Shown piece by piece: positions 8,031 through 16,831 of a stretch of 64,000 nucleotides of DNA. The notes below the pieces were generated by a model. The model was given only the letters and a program-made list of their open reading frames with translations. It did not search any database and was not told where the DNA came from. Source of the DNA: Palsa-504 sp963769715. Lineage in GTDB: Bacteria > Actinomycetota > Actinomycetes > Streptosporangiales > Streptosporangiaceae. A program made the translations under genes and the position numbers. The stretch is taken from the NCBI GenBank assembly GCA_963769715.1, contig CAVYNE010000025.1:248001-312000 (forward strand). Direction: 5' to 3'. Position 1 is the first letter of the stretch, and every line of letters starts with the position of its first letter.

Positions 8031-8328
8031 CGCTCATTTCTAATGCACCCTCACCAAACCAGCAAATTCCACCCATACCGGTCCCGAGCCACGCGCCGCG
8101 GAAATCAATGAACGTGACGTTCTAATGATTCTTTGAGGTAGAACGCCGCGTTCATTGACTCGGGGAGGTGTACGGGACGGTGCGGGTGGGAAGAGGGGGA
8201 TGGGCGGGAATGCAGTGGCAATCACCACGCCCCGCCGCCGCTAACCACAGGCCGCCGCCTGGCAGTCACCGCCAAAAGGCGTTCGCGTTCCGGTGGAGCG
8301 GGCAGCCTGGACCGTTCGGCATAAGTCT
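8031..8328. other. Intergenic region between sugar mutase start and ABC permease end
   Basis: No credible gene. It must hold the mutase promoter on the minus strand and the end of the nucleoside ABC operon. The only clear structure is the long inverted repeat at 8105-8158. Confidence 0.6.
8105..8158 (-). terminator. Near-perfect 20-bp inverted repeat downstream of the ABC operon
   Basis: Arms 8105-8124 and 8139-8158 pair at 18 of 20 positions around a 14-base loop. It lies about 170 bases past the last ABC permease gene, on the side where its transcript ends. A T-run is lacking, as is usual for high-GC actinobacterial terminators, so a regulatory role is also possible. Confidence 0.5.
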
Positions 8329-9624
8329 TTAGGCCTTGACGTAGGGGATGCCTTCGGCCCGGGGGCCGCGGACCTTGCCGACGAGCCCGGCGAGCACGAT
8401 GATCGTGACGACGTACGGGGTCATCAGCAGCAGGTTTGACTGGATCGGCGTGTTCAGGGTGGACATGATGGACTGCAGTTGGGTGGTGAACCCGAACAGC
8501 AGGGCCGCCGCGATCGCGCCGAACGGCGCATACCGCCCGAAGATCATCGCGGCGAGCGCGATGTAGCCCTCACCGGAGGTCATGCCCGCGCCGAACGAAC
8601 CGACCGAGCCGATCGTGAAGTAGGCGCCGCCGATGCCCGCGATCAGCCCGGCCGCGATGACGTTGCGGTACCTCATCGCGATCACCGGGATGCCCACGGT
8701 GTCGGCCGCGATCGGGTGCTCGCCGATGGCCCGGGTGCGCAGCCCCCACCGGGTCGCGAACAGGCCTACCTGGACGCCGGCCAGCGCGATGTAGGTGAGG
8801 TACAGGAAGATGGTGGAGTCGAACAAGACCGGGCCGACGATCGGGATGTCGCCTAGCAGCGGGAGCTTGATCGCGGAGAACGTGGGCGGCGAGTTCAGCG
8901 TGTTGGCGTAGGGCACCATGAGGTCGTCATAGAGGTACCCGGTGAGGCCGAGGATCAGCGTGTTGAGCACCACGCCGAGGATGACCTGGTCCACCCGGTA
9001 GCCGATGGCGAAGACGGCGAGCAGCGCCCCGACCAGCGAGCCAGCCAGCGCTCCGCACACGAGTCCCAGCCACAGCGAGCCGGTGACACTGGCCACGATG
9101 GCGGCGGTGAAGGCGCCGAGCAGCAGCTGGCCCTCGATGCCGACGTTGATCACCCCGGAGCGGGAGCACACCACGCCGGTCAGCGCGCCCAGCATGATCG
9201 GGATCGACTGGTTCAAGGTGCCCTGCAGCAGGTTTACCACGTTGAACGCCGTGGTCAGGCCCGCGTCGGCCCAGCACAGCAGGGCGAGGACGAACAGGAA
9301 GATGACCACCGCGATGGCGACCCGCTTCAGCGCCGTGCCGAACGGCAGGAAAGCCCGCAGCGCGGCGATCACGAGGGTAATCGCGCCGCACACGTAGCAG
9401 GTGGCGGCGGCAGGCAGGGTGAAGTTCGGCACGGTCACCTTGGCGAACGGCTGGGAGAACGCGAAGGTCGCGTCCCCGTGATGCGCGTTCATCCCCAGGA
9501 CGAAGATGTTCACCAGCCCGAACACGGCAAATGTCACCGGCGCCAGCCACCGCCGGAAGGCGCTGCTCGGGGCGCGGGCCGCCAAATCCAAGTCCACCGG
9601 CTGCGCGGGGCTGGCGGTCGTCAT
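8329..9624 (-). CDS. Nucleoside ABC transporter permease (second permease)
   Basis: A 431-residue BPD_transp_2-family permease. After a polar N-terminus (MTTASPAQPVD) there are about ten hydrophobic segments. The core IPIMLGALTGVVCSRSGVINVGIEGQLLLGAF carries the 'NIGxEGQ'-type motif of BMP-dependent nucleoside/sugar permeases, with GEGYIALAAMIFGRYAPFGA further on. ATG 9624 is chosen because its first bases overlap the stop of the upstream permease (ATGA at 9621-9624) and because the frame upstream of it is antisense-like. It is the last gene of the four-gene importer operon. Confidence 0.93.
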   Translation of the reverse strand: MTTASPAQPVDLDLAARAPSSAFRRWLAPVTFAVFGLVNIFVLGMNAHHGDATFAFSQPFAKVTVPNFTLPAAATCYVCGAITLVIAALRAFLPFGTALKRVAIAVVIFLFVLALLCWADAGLTTAFNVVNLLQGTLNQSIPIMLGALTGVVCSRSGVINVGIEGQLLLGAFTAAIVASVTGSLWLGLVCGALAGSLVGALLAVFAIGYRVDQVILGVVLNTLILGLTGYLYDDLMVPYANTLNSPPTFSAIKLPLLGDIPIVGPVLFDSTIFLYLTYIALAGVQVGLFATRWGLRTRAIGEHPIAADTVGIPVIAMRYRNVIAAGLIAGIGGAYFTIGSVGSFGAGMTSGEGYIALAAMIFGRYAPFGAIAAALLFGFTTQLQSIMSTLNTPIQSNLLLMTPYVVTIIVLAGLVGKVRGPRAEGIPYVKA

Positions 9625-10937
9625 GCGTTCCACCCCTTGGACATGACCCCGCCCACACCGCCGGCCCTGGCGGCACGCAGCCGGTACACGGACCGGATCA
9701 GCGGCGGCGCCGCGACGAACAGGACGATCACCGCCTGCAGCACCTGCACCATGTCCACCGGAGTGCCGGTGGCGGCCTGCATGAGCGGCGCCCCGGCGTG
9801 CAGCGCGCCGAACAGCAGCCCGGCGAGCACGACCCCGAGTGGCCTGCCCAGGCCGAGCAGCGCGACCGTGATGGCGTCGATGCCATAGGTTCCGTAGCTT
9901 TGGAAGTTCAGGCTGAAGTCGGTGCCCTGGATGACCGTGGCGCCGCTCAGCCCGGCCAGGCCGCCGGCGATCAGCATCACCAGCACCCAGTTCCGTTCCA
10001 CGTTCATGCCGGCCACACGCGCGGCGCTGGGATTCTTGCCGATGCTGCGGAACTCGAAGCCCGTCGTGGTCCGGTTCAGCAGCCACCACACGCCCGCCGC
10101 GCAGGCCAGGGCGATGAGGAAGCCCGCGTTGATCCGCAGGTGCGAGCCGAACAGCAGCGGCAGGTGCGCGTTACCGGCGATGGCCGAGGTGACCAGGTTG
10201 GTCGTGTGGGGCTGCTGCATCAGGTAGCCGAAGGAGAGCAGGTAGGCCAGGAAGTAGCCCATGATGTAGTTCATCATGATCGTGGTGATGACCTCGTGCG
10301 CGCCCGTTCGTGCCTTGAGCTCGCCGACTATCCAGCCGATCGCCGCGCCGCCGACGAAACCGCCGATCACGCAGACCACGACGTGCACGAAGAACGGCAG
10401 GCTGACCCCGTAGCCGAGGTAGGTGGCGAGGATCATGCCGCCGATGAGCTGGCTCTCCGCGCCGATGTTGAACAGGCCCGCCTGGTAGGGCAGCGCAACC
10501 GCCAGCCCGGCCAGGATCAGCGGCGTGGCCTGGACGCAGGTCTCCGACAGCGGGTTGAACACGGCGGACAGGTAGCCGTCGTGCACGGCCGTGGCGAACG
10601 ACGCCTGCTGGAACAGCGCGGCGACCGTGTGCGGGTTGACGATCGATCCCTCGAACATCTCCACGTAGGCGCCCACCGCGGTGTCCCAGGCCGCCGCGAT
10701 CGCGTGGCCGGGAGCCGAGAAAAAGTTGCCCCAGGCATGCAGCACGGTCGTGTTGGTGAACGCGTTGAGCAGCCCGCCGACCACAAACGCGGTGAAGATG
10801 GCCAGGATGATGACGGTGACCGTATTACCTTCAAGGATCGAATCCCTCAGGACCTGGCCGAACGAGCTGTGCGACTCCTGCTCGTCTTCCTTCTTCGCCA
10901 CGGTGGCTGGATCCGGGGAACCCGCCTGGTCGCTCAT
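9621..10937 (-). CDS. Nucleoside ABC transporter permease (first permease)
   Basis: A 438-residue inner-membrane permease of the same family as its neighbour. It starts with a charged cytosolic segment (KKEDEQESHSSFGQVLRDSILEGN) followed by the first helix TVTVIILAIFTAFVVGGLLNAF. A periplasmic loop and a permease core follow, with PLILAGLAVALPYQAGLFNIGAESQLIGGMILA; the 'FNIGAESQL' motif is typical of YufP/NupP-type nucleoside permeases. It forms the membrane heterodimer with the protein encoded by the next gene. The start overlaps the ATPase stop and the stop overlaps the next start, both by four bases, showing tight operon coupling. Confidence 0.93.
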   Translation of the reverse strand: MSDQAGSPDPATVAKKEDEQESHSSFGQVLRDSILEGNTVTVIILAIFTAFVVGGLLNAFTNTTVLHAWGNFFSAPGHAIAAAWDTAVGAYVEMFEGSIVNPHTVAALFQQASFATAVHDGYLSAVFNPLSETCVQATPLILAGLAVALPYQAGLFNIGAESQLIGGMILATYLGYGVSLPFFVHVVVCVIGGFVGGAAIGWIVGELKARTGAHEVITTIMMNYIMGYFLAYLLSFGYLMQQPHTTNLVTSAIAGNAHLPLLFGSHLRINAGFLIALACAAGVWWLLNRTTTGFEFRSIGKNPSAARVAGMNVERNWVLVMLIAGGLAGLSGATVIQGTDFSLNFQSYGTYGIDAITVALLGLGRPLGVVLAGLLFGALHAGAPLMQAATGTPVDMVQVLQAVIVLFVAAPPLIRSVYRLRAARAGGVGGVMSKGWNA

Positions 10938-12493
10938 TGTCCCGCTCCCGGTATGGCCGTCGGGGCGCTAGGGGTGGGTTCCGATCCCGGGTCTTGGTCG
11001 GTTGCCCCGGCCATCAGCAGCCCCAGTTCTTCCATCGGCACCGTCGGCGGCCGGAAACCGGTGATCTTGCCCTCGTACATGATCGCGATCCGGTCCGCCA
11101 GAGCGTAGATCTCGTCGAGTTCGGCGGAGACGATGAGCACGGCCATACCCTTGTCGCGCTGGTCCACGATGCGGCGATGCACGAACTCGATCGAGCCCAC
11201 GTCCAGCCCGCGGGTGGGCTGGCTGGCCACGAGCACCTTGTGCTCGCGCCCGAGTTCCCTGGCCAGGATGACCTTCTGCTGGTTGCCGCCGGACAGCGTG
11301 CCGACCGGTGCCTGCGCCGAGGTGGTGCGGACGTCGAATTCCTGCACCCGCTCGGCCGCGTTGCGTGCGATCGCGCCGAGGTTGAGGTTGATGCCGGAGG
11401 CGAAAGGCGGCCTATTATACTGGTCGAGCACCATGTTGTCGGCCACGGAGAATTCGCCGATCAGTCCGTCTTCCTGCCGGTCCTCGGGCACGTAGGCGAT
11501 CCCGGCGCGCAGCCGCTGGGCTGGCGTGGCGTGGGTGAGGTCACGGCCATTCAGCGTCACCAGGCCCGCCGCGGCGGGCCGCAGTCCCATCAGGGCCTCG
11601 CACAGCTCGGTCTGCCCGTTGCCCTGCACCCCCGCCACGCCCAGGATCTCGCCCGCCCGGACCTGGAAGGACATCCCGTTCACCAACACCCGGCCGGTCT
11701 CATCGGCGACGGTCAGGTCGGACACGTCGAGCACCACGTCGCCAGGCTTGGCGGCCTCCTTGCTGACCTGCAGCTGCACGTCCCGGCCGACCATGAGCGA
11801 GGCGAGCTCGTCCTCCGTGGTGCCAGGAGGCCGCTGGCCGACGACCTTTCCCCGGCGCAACACGGTGATCGTGTCCGCGATCGCCTGGACTTCCTTGAGC
11901 TTGTGCGAGATGAAGACGATGGACTTGCCGCCCTCCTGCAGCTGCCTGATGATCCGGAATAGGTCCTCGGTCTCGGCCGGGGTAAGCACCGCGGTCGGCT
12001 CGTCGAGTATCAGCACGGTCGCCTCCCTGACCAGTGCCTTGACGATCTCGACTCGCTGCTGGATGCCCACCGGCAGGTTCTCCACCAGGGCGTCCGGGTC
12101 GACCTCCAGGCCGAACCGGTGGGATAGTTCCCGCACCTCGCGGCGGGTCTTGCGCCGGTCGAGCAGCCCGGAAGGGCGGGTCTTCTCGATGCCCAGCGTC
12201 ACGTTCTCCGCCACGGTGAACACGGGCACCAGCATGAAGTGCTGGTGCACCATGCCGATTCCGGCCGCGATGGCATCCTTCGGGGAGTGGAACCGGACCG
12301 CCTTGTTATCGAGCAAGATCCGGCCCTCGTCAGGCTGCAGCAGCCCGTACAAGACGTTCATCAAGGTCGTCTTGCCGGCGCCGTTCTCGCCCAGCAGGGC
12401 GTGCACCTGACCTGGGGCCACCGACAGGTCGATATGGTCGTTGGCCACCAGCGAACCGAAACGCTTGGTGATGCCCTTCAGTTCGAGTTCCAC
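10934..12493 (-). CDS. Nucleoside ABC transporter ATP-binding protein (two fused ATPase domains)
   Basis: A 519-residue RbsA/YufO-type ATPase with two nucleotide-binding domains. Domain one has Walker A GENGAGKTT, signature LPVGIQQRVEIVKAL and Walker B VLILDEPTAV. Domain two has a degenerate Walker A (GVQGNGQTEL), as is normal in this subfamily, and signature LSGGNQQKVILAREL. It powers the importer formed with the two downstream permeases. The proline/threonine-rich C-terminal tail (~20 residues) is a lineage extension. ATG 12493 starts directly at MELELKGITKRFG. A 158-bp gap separates it from the upstream lipoprotein gene, so it may have some independent regulation. Confidence 0.95.
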   Translation of the reverse strand: MELELKGITKRFGSLVANDHIDLSVAPGQVHALLGENGAGKTTLMNVLYGLLQPDEGRILLDNKAVRFHSPKDAIAAGIGMVHQHFMLVPVFTVAENVTLGIEKTRPSGLLDRRKTRREVRELSHRFGLEVDPDALVENLPVGIQQRVEIVKALVREATVLILDEPTAVLTPAETEDLFRIIRQLQEGGKSIVFISHKLKEVQAIADTITVLRRGKVVGQRPPGTTEDELASLMVGRDVQLQVSKEAAKPGDVVLDVSDLTVADETGRVLVNGMSFQVRAGEILGVAGVQGNGQTELCEALMGLRPAAAGLVTLNGRDLTHATPAQRLRAGIAYVPEDRQEDGLIGEFSVADNMVLDQYNRPPFASGINLNLGAIARNAAERVQEFDVRTTSAQAPVGTLSGGNQQKVILARELGREHKVLVASQPTRGLDVGSIEFVHRRIVDQRDKGMAVLIVSAELDEIYALADRIAIMYEGKITGFRPPTVPMEELGLLMAGATDQDPGSEPTPSAPTAIPGAGQ

Positions 12494-12651
12494 GGCCGCC
12501 CTTCAGTTCCGCGTCCGCACCATCATGCCCGTGGCCTCCATTTTCGCGCGGCCCCACCCCACGTGGAACCCTTCGGCCTTCACGCCGATATGGCAGCGAT
12601 GCGCATCACGCCGCACCGCTGCCACATTCGTCGTGCCGTGCTGTCAGGTTC

Positions 12652-13794
12652 TTACACCGGGCTCTTGGTCGGCGTCTGGATCGTGCCGCTGATGATGCCC
12701 GCCTTTATCTGCGCGAGCTCTGACTGCAGCGACGCCGGGACCTTACCAGCCCACAGATGGAACGGAGCGAGGACGGCCCCGCCGTTGGCCAGGGTGCCGA
12801 TGTACGTGTTGCCCGTCAAGGTTCCGGCGGCGGTGCCCAGCACCGCGGTCTTCACGGCCGGCACGATGCCCTTCTCCACGCTGGTGATGAAGTACTTGCA
12901 GTACTGCGCCGCGCTGACGCATCCGTCGAGGTCCACCCACATCATGTTCACCTTCTGGCTGCCGGCCGCGGCGTCCGCGTCCTGGACGGCCTTGGCCGCG
13001 CCGAGGCCGACGTTGCCCGCGACCGGGAAGATGATGTCGGCACCCTCGCTGATGAACGTCTGAGTCAGTGTCTGGCCCTTGGTCTGGTTGGTGAAGTCAC
13101 CGGTGAAGGAGCCCTTCTGGGTCTGCTCGTTCCAGCCGAGCACCTGCACGTGCGTGCCGTGCTTCTGGTTGTAGTACTGCACGCCGTCCCAGAAACCGTC
13201 CATGTAGATCGTCACGGTCGGGTAGTCCGCCCCGCCGAACGTCGCGACCTTACCGGTCTTCGTCATGCCCGCGGCCAGGTAGCCGCCCAGGAAGCCGTCC
13301 TGCACGGTGTTGAACACCAACTGGTCGATGTTGCTGACCTTAGTGCCGGTCAGGCACCCCGACGCGTACGAGCAGTCGACGATCGCGAACTTCTGGCTCG
13401 GGTTCGCCTTGGCCGCGGCCTCCGTCGCGGCGGCCAGATTGAAGCCCGCGGTGACGATGATGCCGCACTTCTGGCCGATGAACGTTCGGATGTTCGGCGT
13501 GTAGTCGGCTGGCGTCGTCGACTGCAGGTACGTGACCTTGATATTGCTGTTGGCAAGCGCGGCCGCCTGCATGCCCGCCCACGCCGCGGCGTTGAACGAC
13601 CTGTCGTTGACGCCGCCGGTGTCGAGGACCACGCAGCCAAGGAACTTGGCTGACGTTGACGCCGAGCTGGTCGCCGAACTCGATGTGCTGGAGTTGCCGC
13701 CGGCCGGGGCCGAGCTGGTGCTACTGCCGCACGCGGCGATGACCAGCGTCGCCGACACGGCCAGCGCCGCCGTGGCCCATGCGCTGTGTTTCAC
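12652..13794 (-). CDS. BMP-family nucleoside-binding lipoprotein
   Basis: A 380-residue extracellular substrate-binding lipoprotein. The signal peptide (VKHSAWATAALAVSATLVIAAC) ends in a lipobox with Cys22, followed by a Ser/Gly/Ala-rich spacer. The mature part begins FLGCVVLDTGGVNDRSFN, the BMP/Med-family ligand-binding start, and contains IIVTAGFNLA and IIFPVAGNVGLGA, both typical. Such proteins (Treponema PnrA, Bacillus YufN type) bind purine and pyrimidine nucleosides. GTG 13794 is chosen because GGAGGTAAGC is directly upstream and the signal peptide begins there. It is the first gene of the importer operon, next to cdd, deoA and add, which would process the imported nucleosides. Confidence 0.93.
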   Translation of the reverse strand: MKHSAWATAALAVSATLVIAACGSSTSSAPAGGNSSTSSSATSSASTSAKFLGCVVLDTGGVNDRSFNAAAWAGMQAAALANSNIKVTYLQSTTPADYTPNIRTFIGQKCGIIVTAGFNLAAATEAAAKANPSQKFAIVDCSYASGCLTGTKVSNIDQLVFNTVQDGFLGGYLAAGMTKTGKVATFGGADYPTVTIYMDGFWDGVQYYNQKHGTHVQVLGWNEQTQKGSFTGDFTNQTKGQTLTQTFISEGADIIFPVAGNVGLGAAKAVQDADAAAGSQKVNMMWVDLDGCVSAAQYCKYFITSVEKGIVPAVKTAVLGTAAGTLTGNTYIGTLANGGAVLAPFHLWAGKVPASLQSELAQIKAGIISGTIQTPTKSPV

Positions 13795-14017
13795 GCTTAC
13801 CTCCACTGGGCCAGCACGCCGCAGCGCCTGGCCTCGCATTCGTCCTGGGTTGACCCGCAGGTTATGCCTGGTGGTCTCTACTGGGAAAGGGACACACGGC
13901 CATCTAGCCTGCTCGTTGCCGAATCGGAACCCGATCATGATGGCGTTATTGGCCTGACAGACAGACACCCGGGGTTTTCGCCACGGGTCTTGGTGCCTTC
14001 CTACAAGGCAGCAGGGC

Positions 14018-15472
14018 CTACAGGCTCAGCGCAGCCTGCGGGGAGGTGCTGTCGGACGCGGGGACGTTGCCGTTAGGCGTCGGCACGCCCGGGAAGTCAA
14101 GGACGACGGTCAGCCCGCCGCCTGGTGTCTCGGCCAGCCGGGCCGTGCCGCCGTTCGAGGTGACCAGGCGGTGCACGATGGCCAGGCCGAGCCCGGTGCC
14201 GTTCGGGTTCGAGGTGGTGAACCGCAGGAAGGCGCGCTCCCGGTCCTCGGCGCTCATGCCCGGGCCGTCGTCGGCCACGGTGATCTGCGGGCCGGCCGTC
14301 GTGACCGCTGCCGTCACCGTGATGTGGCCGCCCGCGCTCAGCGCGTCGAGCGCGTTGGCGATCAGGTTGTCCAGGATCTGCTCCAGGTGGCCCTCGCCGA
14401 TCCAGGCCAGCACCGATGCGCGCGCCCGTGCGCTGCCCACTCCCGGGGCCTCGAGCGCGATGCCCCGGTCGTCGGCCACCGGGTGCCACGCCACGACCCG
14501 CTCCCTGGCCACCTCGGCCACGTCCACCGCGGTGGGCACCGGCACCACGTTCTCGGCGCGCGCCACCGCGAGCAGGCCGTCCACCAGCCGGGACAGCCTG
14601 GCCAGCTCGTCGAGCGCCCCGGCCAGCTCGTGCGCGGTGGTCTCGGGGTCGGGGTCGGTGTCCGCGGCGAGCAGGTCCAGCCGCAGCCGCAGGGCGGCCA
14701 GCGGGGTGCGCAGCTGATGCGACACGTCCGCGATCACGGCCCGGTTCCCGTGCACCAGGGCCTCCAGCCGCCCGGCCATCGTGTTGAACGTCGTCCCCAG
14801 GCGGCGCAGCTCCGGCGGCCCCGAATGGACCACGGCCCGGCTGGCCAGGTCACCGTCGGCCAGCCGGCCCGCGGCGCTGTCCAGCCCGGCCAGCGGCCTG
14901 CTCACCCACCGGGCCAACGCGAACGCCAGCAGCGCGGCGGCGAGCATGGCCACGACCGCGATCGTGCCGAGGATGACCCACAGCTCGATGATGTCGTGGT
15001 TCAGCGAAGCCGTGGGCCTGACCAGGATCACCGTACCCACCAGCTGGGCCCTCGTTGAATAGACCGGGATCGCGGCCGCTACCCACGAACCGGTGACCTC
15101 GGGGACCGGCTGGTGCGCCGGGGTCGTACTCCGGGCCGGCTCGTCCGCCCGAGTGGCCAGCTGGGCCCAGTTGCCGCGCGGCATGCCCTGTTCGGCCACC
15201 ACGCCGCCCATGACATTGTTGCGGGTGCTCCGCTCGATCAGCAGGCCGTAGCCGGCCTCCCGCACCTGGCGGAGCAAGTCGACCAGCGGCGCGTACTTGG
15301 GATTTTCCAGGCGCCCCTGGGCGACCGCGGCGTCGGTGCTGACCGTGTCCGCGGTCTCCTGGACGAACGAGTTCCGGTCGTGCGTGATCGCGTTCAGCGC
15401 CAGCGGGACCATGGCCCCGGCGATGACGACGGCGGTGAAAGCCAGCAGGACCAGCAGGATCCGCCTGGTCAC
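14018..15472 (-). CDS. Sensor histidine kinase of a two-component system
   Basis: A 484-residue membrane sensor kinase. TM1 covers about residues 5-25 and TM2 about 160-185, bracketing an extracytoplasmic sensor domain of ~130 residues. A HAMP region (ARWVSRPLAGLDSAAGRLADGDL) precedes the HisKA box VIADVSHQLRTPLAALR, whose His is the phosphorylation site. The ATPase domain shows the N box LDNLIANALDAL, G1 ADDGPGM and G2 GTGLGLAIVHRLV. The GTG start at 15472 overlaps the regulator stop by four bases. The signal is unknown. The partner regulator gene carries a frameshift, so the pair may be broken. The kinase gene faces away from the nucleoside importer's promoter. Confidence 0.93.
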   Translation of the reverse strand: MTRRILLVLLAFTAVVIAGAMVPLALNAITHDRNSFVQETADTVSTDAAVAQGRLENPKYAPLVDLLRQVREAGYGLLIERSTRNNVMGGVVAEQGMPRGNWAQLATRADEPARSTTPAHQPVPEVTGSWVAAAIPVYSTRAQLVGTVILVRPTASLNHDIIELWVILGTIAVVAMLAAALLAFALARWVSRPLAGLDSAAGRLADGDLASRAVVHSGPPELRRLGTTFNTMAGRLEALVHGNRAVIADVSHQLRTPLAALRLRLDLLAADTDPDPETTAHELAGALDELARLSRLVDGLLAVARAENVVPVPTAVDVAEVARERVVAWHPVADDRGIALEAPGVGSARARASVLAWIGEGHLEQILDNLIANALDALSAGGHITVTAAVTTAGPQITVADDGPGMSAEDRERAFLRFTTSNPNGTGLGLAIVHRLVTSNGGTARLAETPGGGLTVVLDFPGVPTPNGNVPASDSTSPQAALSL

Positions 15473-16142
15473 GGCGCGCTGCTCTGGTCAGCGAGCCGGA
15501 AGCCGTGCCCGTAGACGGTCTCGATGAGGCCGGGGTCGCCGAGCTTTTTCCGCAGCGCCGCCATGTGCACGTCGAGCACCTTGGTCGGCCCGTACCAGTG
15601 CTCGTCCCAGGCGCGTTCGAGCATCTCCTGGCGGCTGACCACCCGTCCCGGGTCGCTGGCCAGGCATTCCAGGATGGCGAACTCCTTGGGCGTCACGGCG
15701 ATGTGGTCGGCGCCCACGGTGACCTTGTGCGTGCGCAGGTCGACGGTGAGCGGGCCGTGCTGCAGCACCTGGCCGGCTGGCGGCTGCGGCGCAGCACCGC
15801 CCTGATCCGGGCCAGCAGTTCCTGCAGACCGAACGGCTTGATCAGGTAGTCATCGGCCCCCTCGTCGAGGGCCAGCACGCGGTCCGATTCCTCGCCGCGC
15901 GCGGTCACGATGATGATGGCCGCGTCGCAGGCCTGGCGGAGCCGCCGGCAGACCTCCACGCCGTCGATGTCGGGCAGGCCGAGGTCGAGCAGCACGACAT
16001 CGGGCACCGGCCAGTCGAGCGCCGCCTTGCCCGTGGTGACGCTGCCGGTTTCGTAGCCGGCCCGGGTCAGCCCGCGGACCAGCTGGGTAGCGATGCCAGG
16101 GTCGTCCTCAACGACAAGGACCCGGCCAAGACGTGCGTTCAC
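15469..16142 (-). pseudogene. OmpR-family response regulator, frameshifted between receiver and DNA-binding domains
   Basis: Two reading frames together make one winged-helix response regulator. The first frame (from 16142, GTG, VNARLGRVLVVEDD) encodes the receiver domain: acidic pair EDD, phospho-acceptor in VVLLDLGLPD, T in VTARG and K in YLIKPFG, ending RIRAVLRRSRQ. The second frame (15768 to 15469) encodes the Trans_reg_C domain: LTVDLRTHKV, TPKEFAILECL, VVSRQEMLERAW, VDVHMAALRKKLG and VYGHGFRL. A one-base loss around 15775-15792, in a CCGCCAGCCGGCC context, would join them. All functional residues are otherwise intact, so this is either a very recent mutation or a sequencing error. In-frame starts further upstream (GTG 16160, TTG 16163) are also possible. 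Confidence 0.85.
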
Positions 16143-16328
16143 GGCCTCCACGTTAGGCACCAAACCGCCATGCTCCCAACCGGACGCAGATCTTAACCAG
16201 ATCTGAACTTCTTACAGGGGGGGTCCTTAGCAAGTCGCCAGGCATGATTTCTATCAGAGTTCCCCGTCTAAAGGGGCCCAGCTCTTAGCGCGGTCAGCCT
16301 CCCTGCTGCGGCCGCGCAGGACATGAGA

Positions 16329-16375
16329 GGGTCCGTGTGGATAAGGCAACCCTGCAGCCTTATCCACACGGACCC
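16329..16375. promoter_or_regulatory. Perfect 18-bp inverted repeat upstream of cdd
   Basis: GGGTCCGTGTGGATAAGG (16329-16346) and its exact complement (16358-16375) flank an 11-base spacer. It lies between the divergent response regulator and cdd, ending 21 bases before the cdd start. Terminators are not expected between divergent genes, so an operator or a structured cdd leader is more likely. Confidence 0.7.
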
Positions 16376-16396
16376 TTAGTCCTTTAGAGTCGTCGA

Positions 16397-16831
16397 GTGA
16401 TCATCGACTGGCCCAGACTTCGCGCCGCCGCAGTGGACGCAGCGGGACGGGCCTACGCTCCTTATTCCGGGCTCCGGGTCGGCGCGGCCGGACAGGCCGC
16501 CGACGGGCAGATCCTCACCGGCTGCAACGTGGAGAACGCCTCCTACGGCCTGACCCTGTGCGCCGAGTGCGGCCTGGTCAGTGCGCTGCACGCCTCCGGC
16601 GTCGCTGCTCTGCACGCGTCGGGCGCTCAAGGGCCGCTGCTGGCCGTGGCCGTCGTGGCCGGTGACGGGGAGCCGCTGCTGCCGTGCGGCCGCTGCCGCC
16701 AGCTGCTGCTGGAAGCCGGCGGCGGCGACCTGCTCGTCGACACCGCCGGCGGCCCGGTAGAGCTGAAGGTCCTGCTCCCAGCGGCCTTCACCGATACCGA
16801 TCTCGCCGCGCGCCGGGAGCCCCGCCCATGA
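16397..16831 (+). CDS. cdd: Cytidine deaminase
   Basis: A 144-residue zinc-dependent cytidine/deoxycytidine deaminase. Zinc ligands and the catalytic Glu are visible as CAEC ('LTLCAECGLVSAL') and PCGRCRQ, with the nucleoside-binding GCNVENASYGLTLC before them. YAPYSGLRVGAAG near residue 20 is the usual family start. A short duplication LHASGVAALHASG lies in a surface loop. GTG 16397 is the start. The stop overlaps the deoA ATG (ATGA at 16828-16831), so cdd and deoA are translationally coupled. Together they convert imported (deoxy)cytidine to (deoxy)uridine and then to uracil and sugar phosphate. Confidence 0.95.
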   Translation: MIIDWPRLRAAAVDAAGRAYAPYSGLRVGAAGQAADGQILTGCNVENASYGLTLCAECGLVSALHASGVAALHASGAQGPLLAVAVVAGDGEPLLPCGRCRQLLLEAGGGDLLVDTAGGPVELKVLLPAAFTDTDLAARREPRP

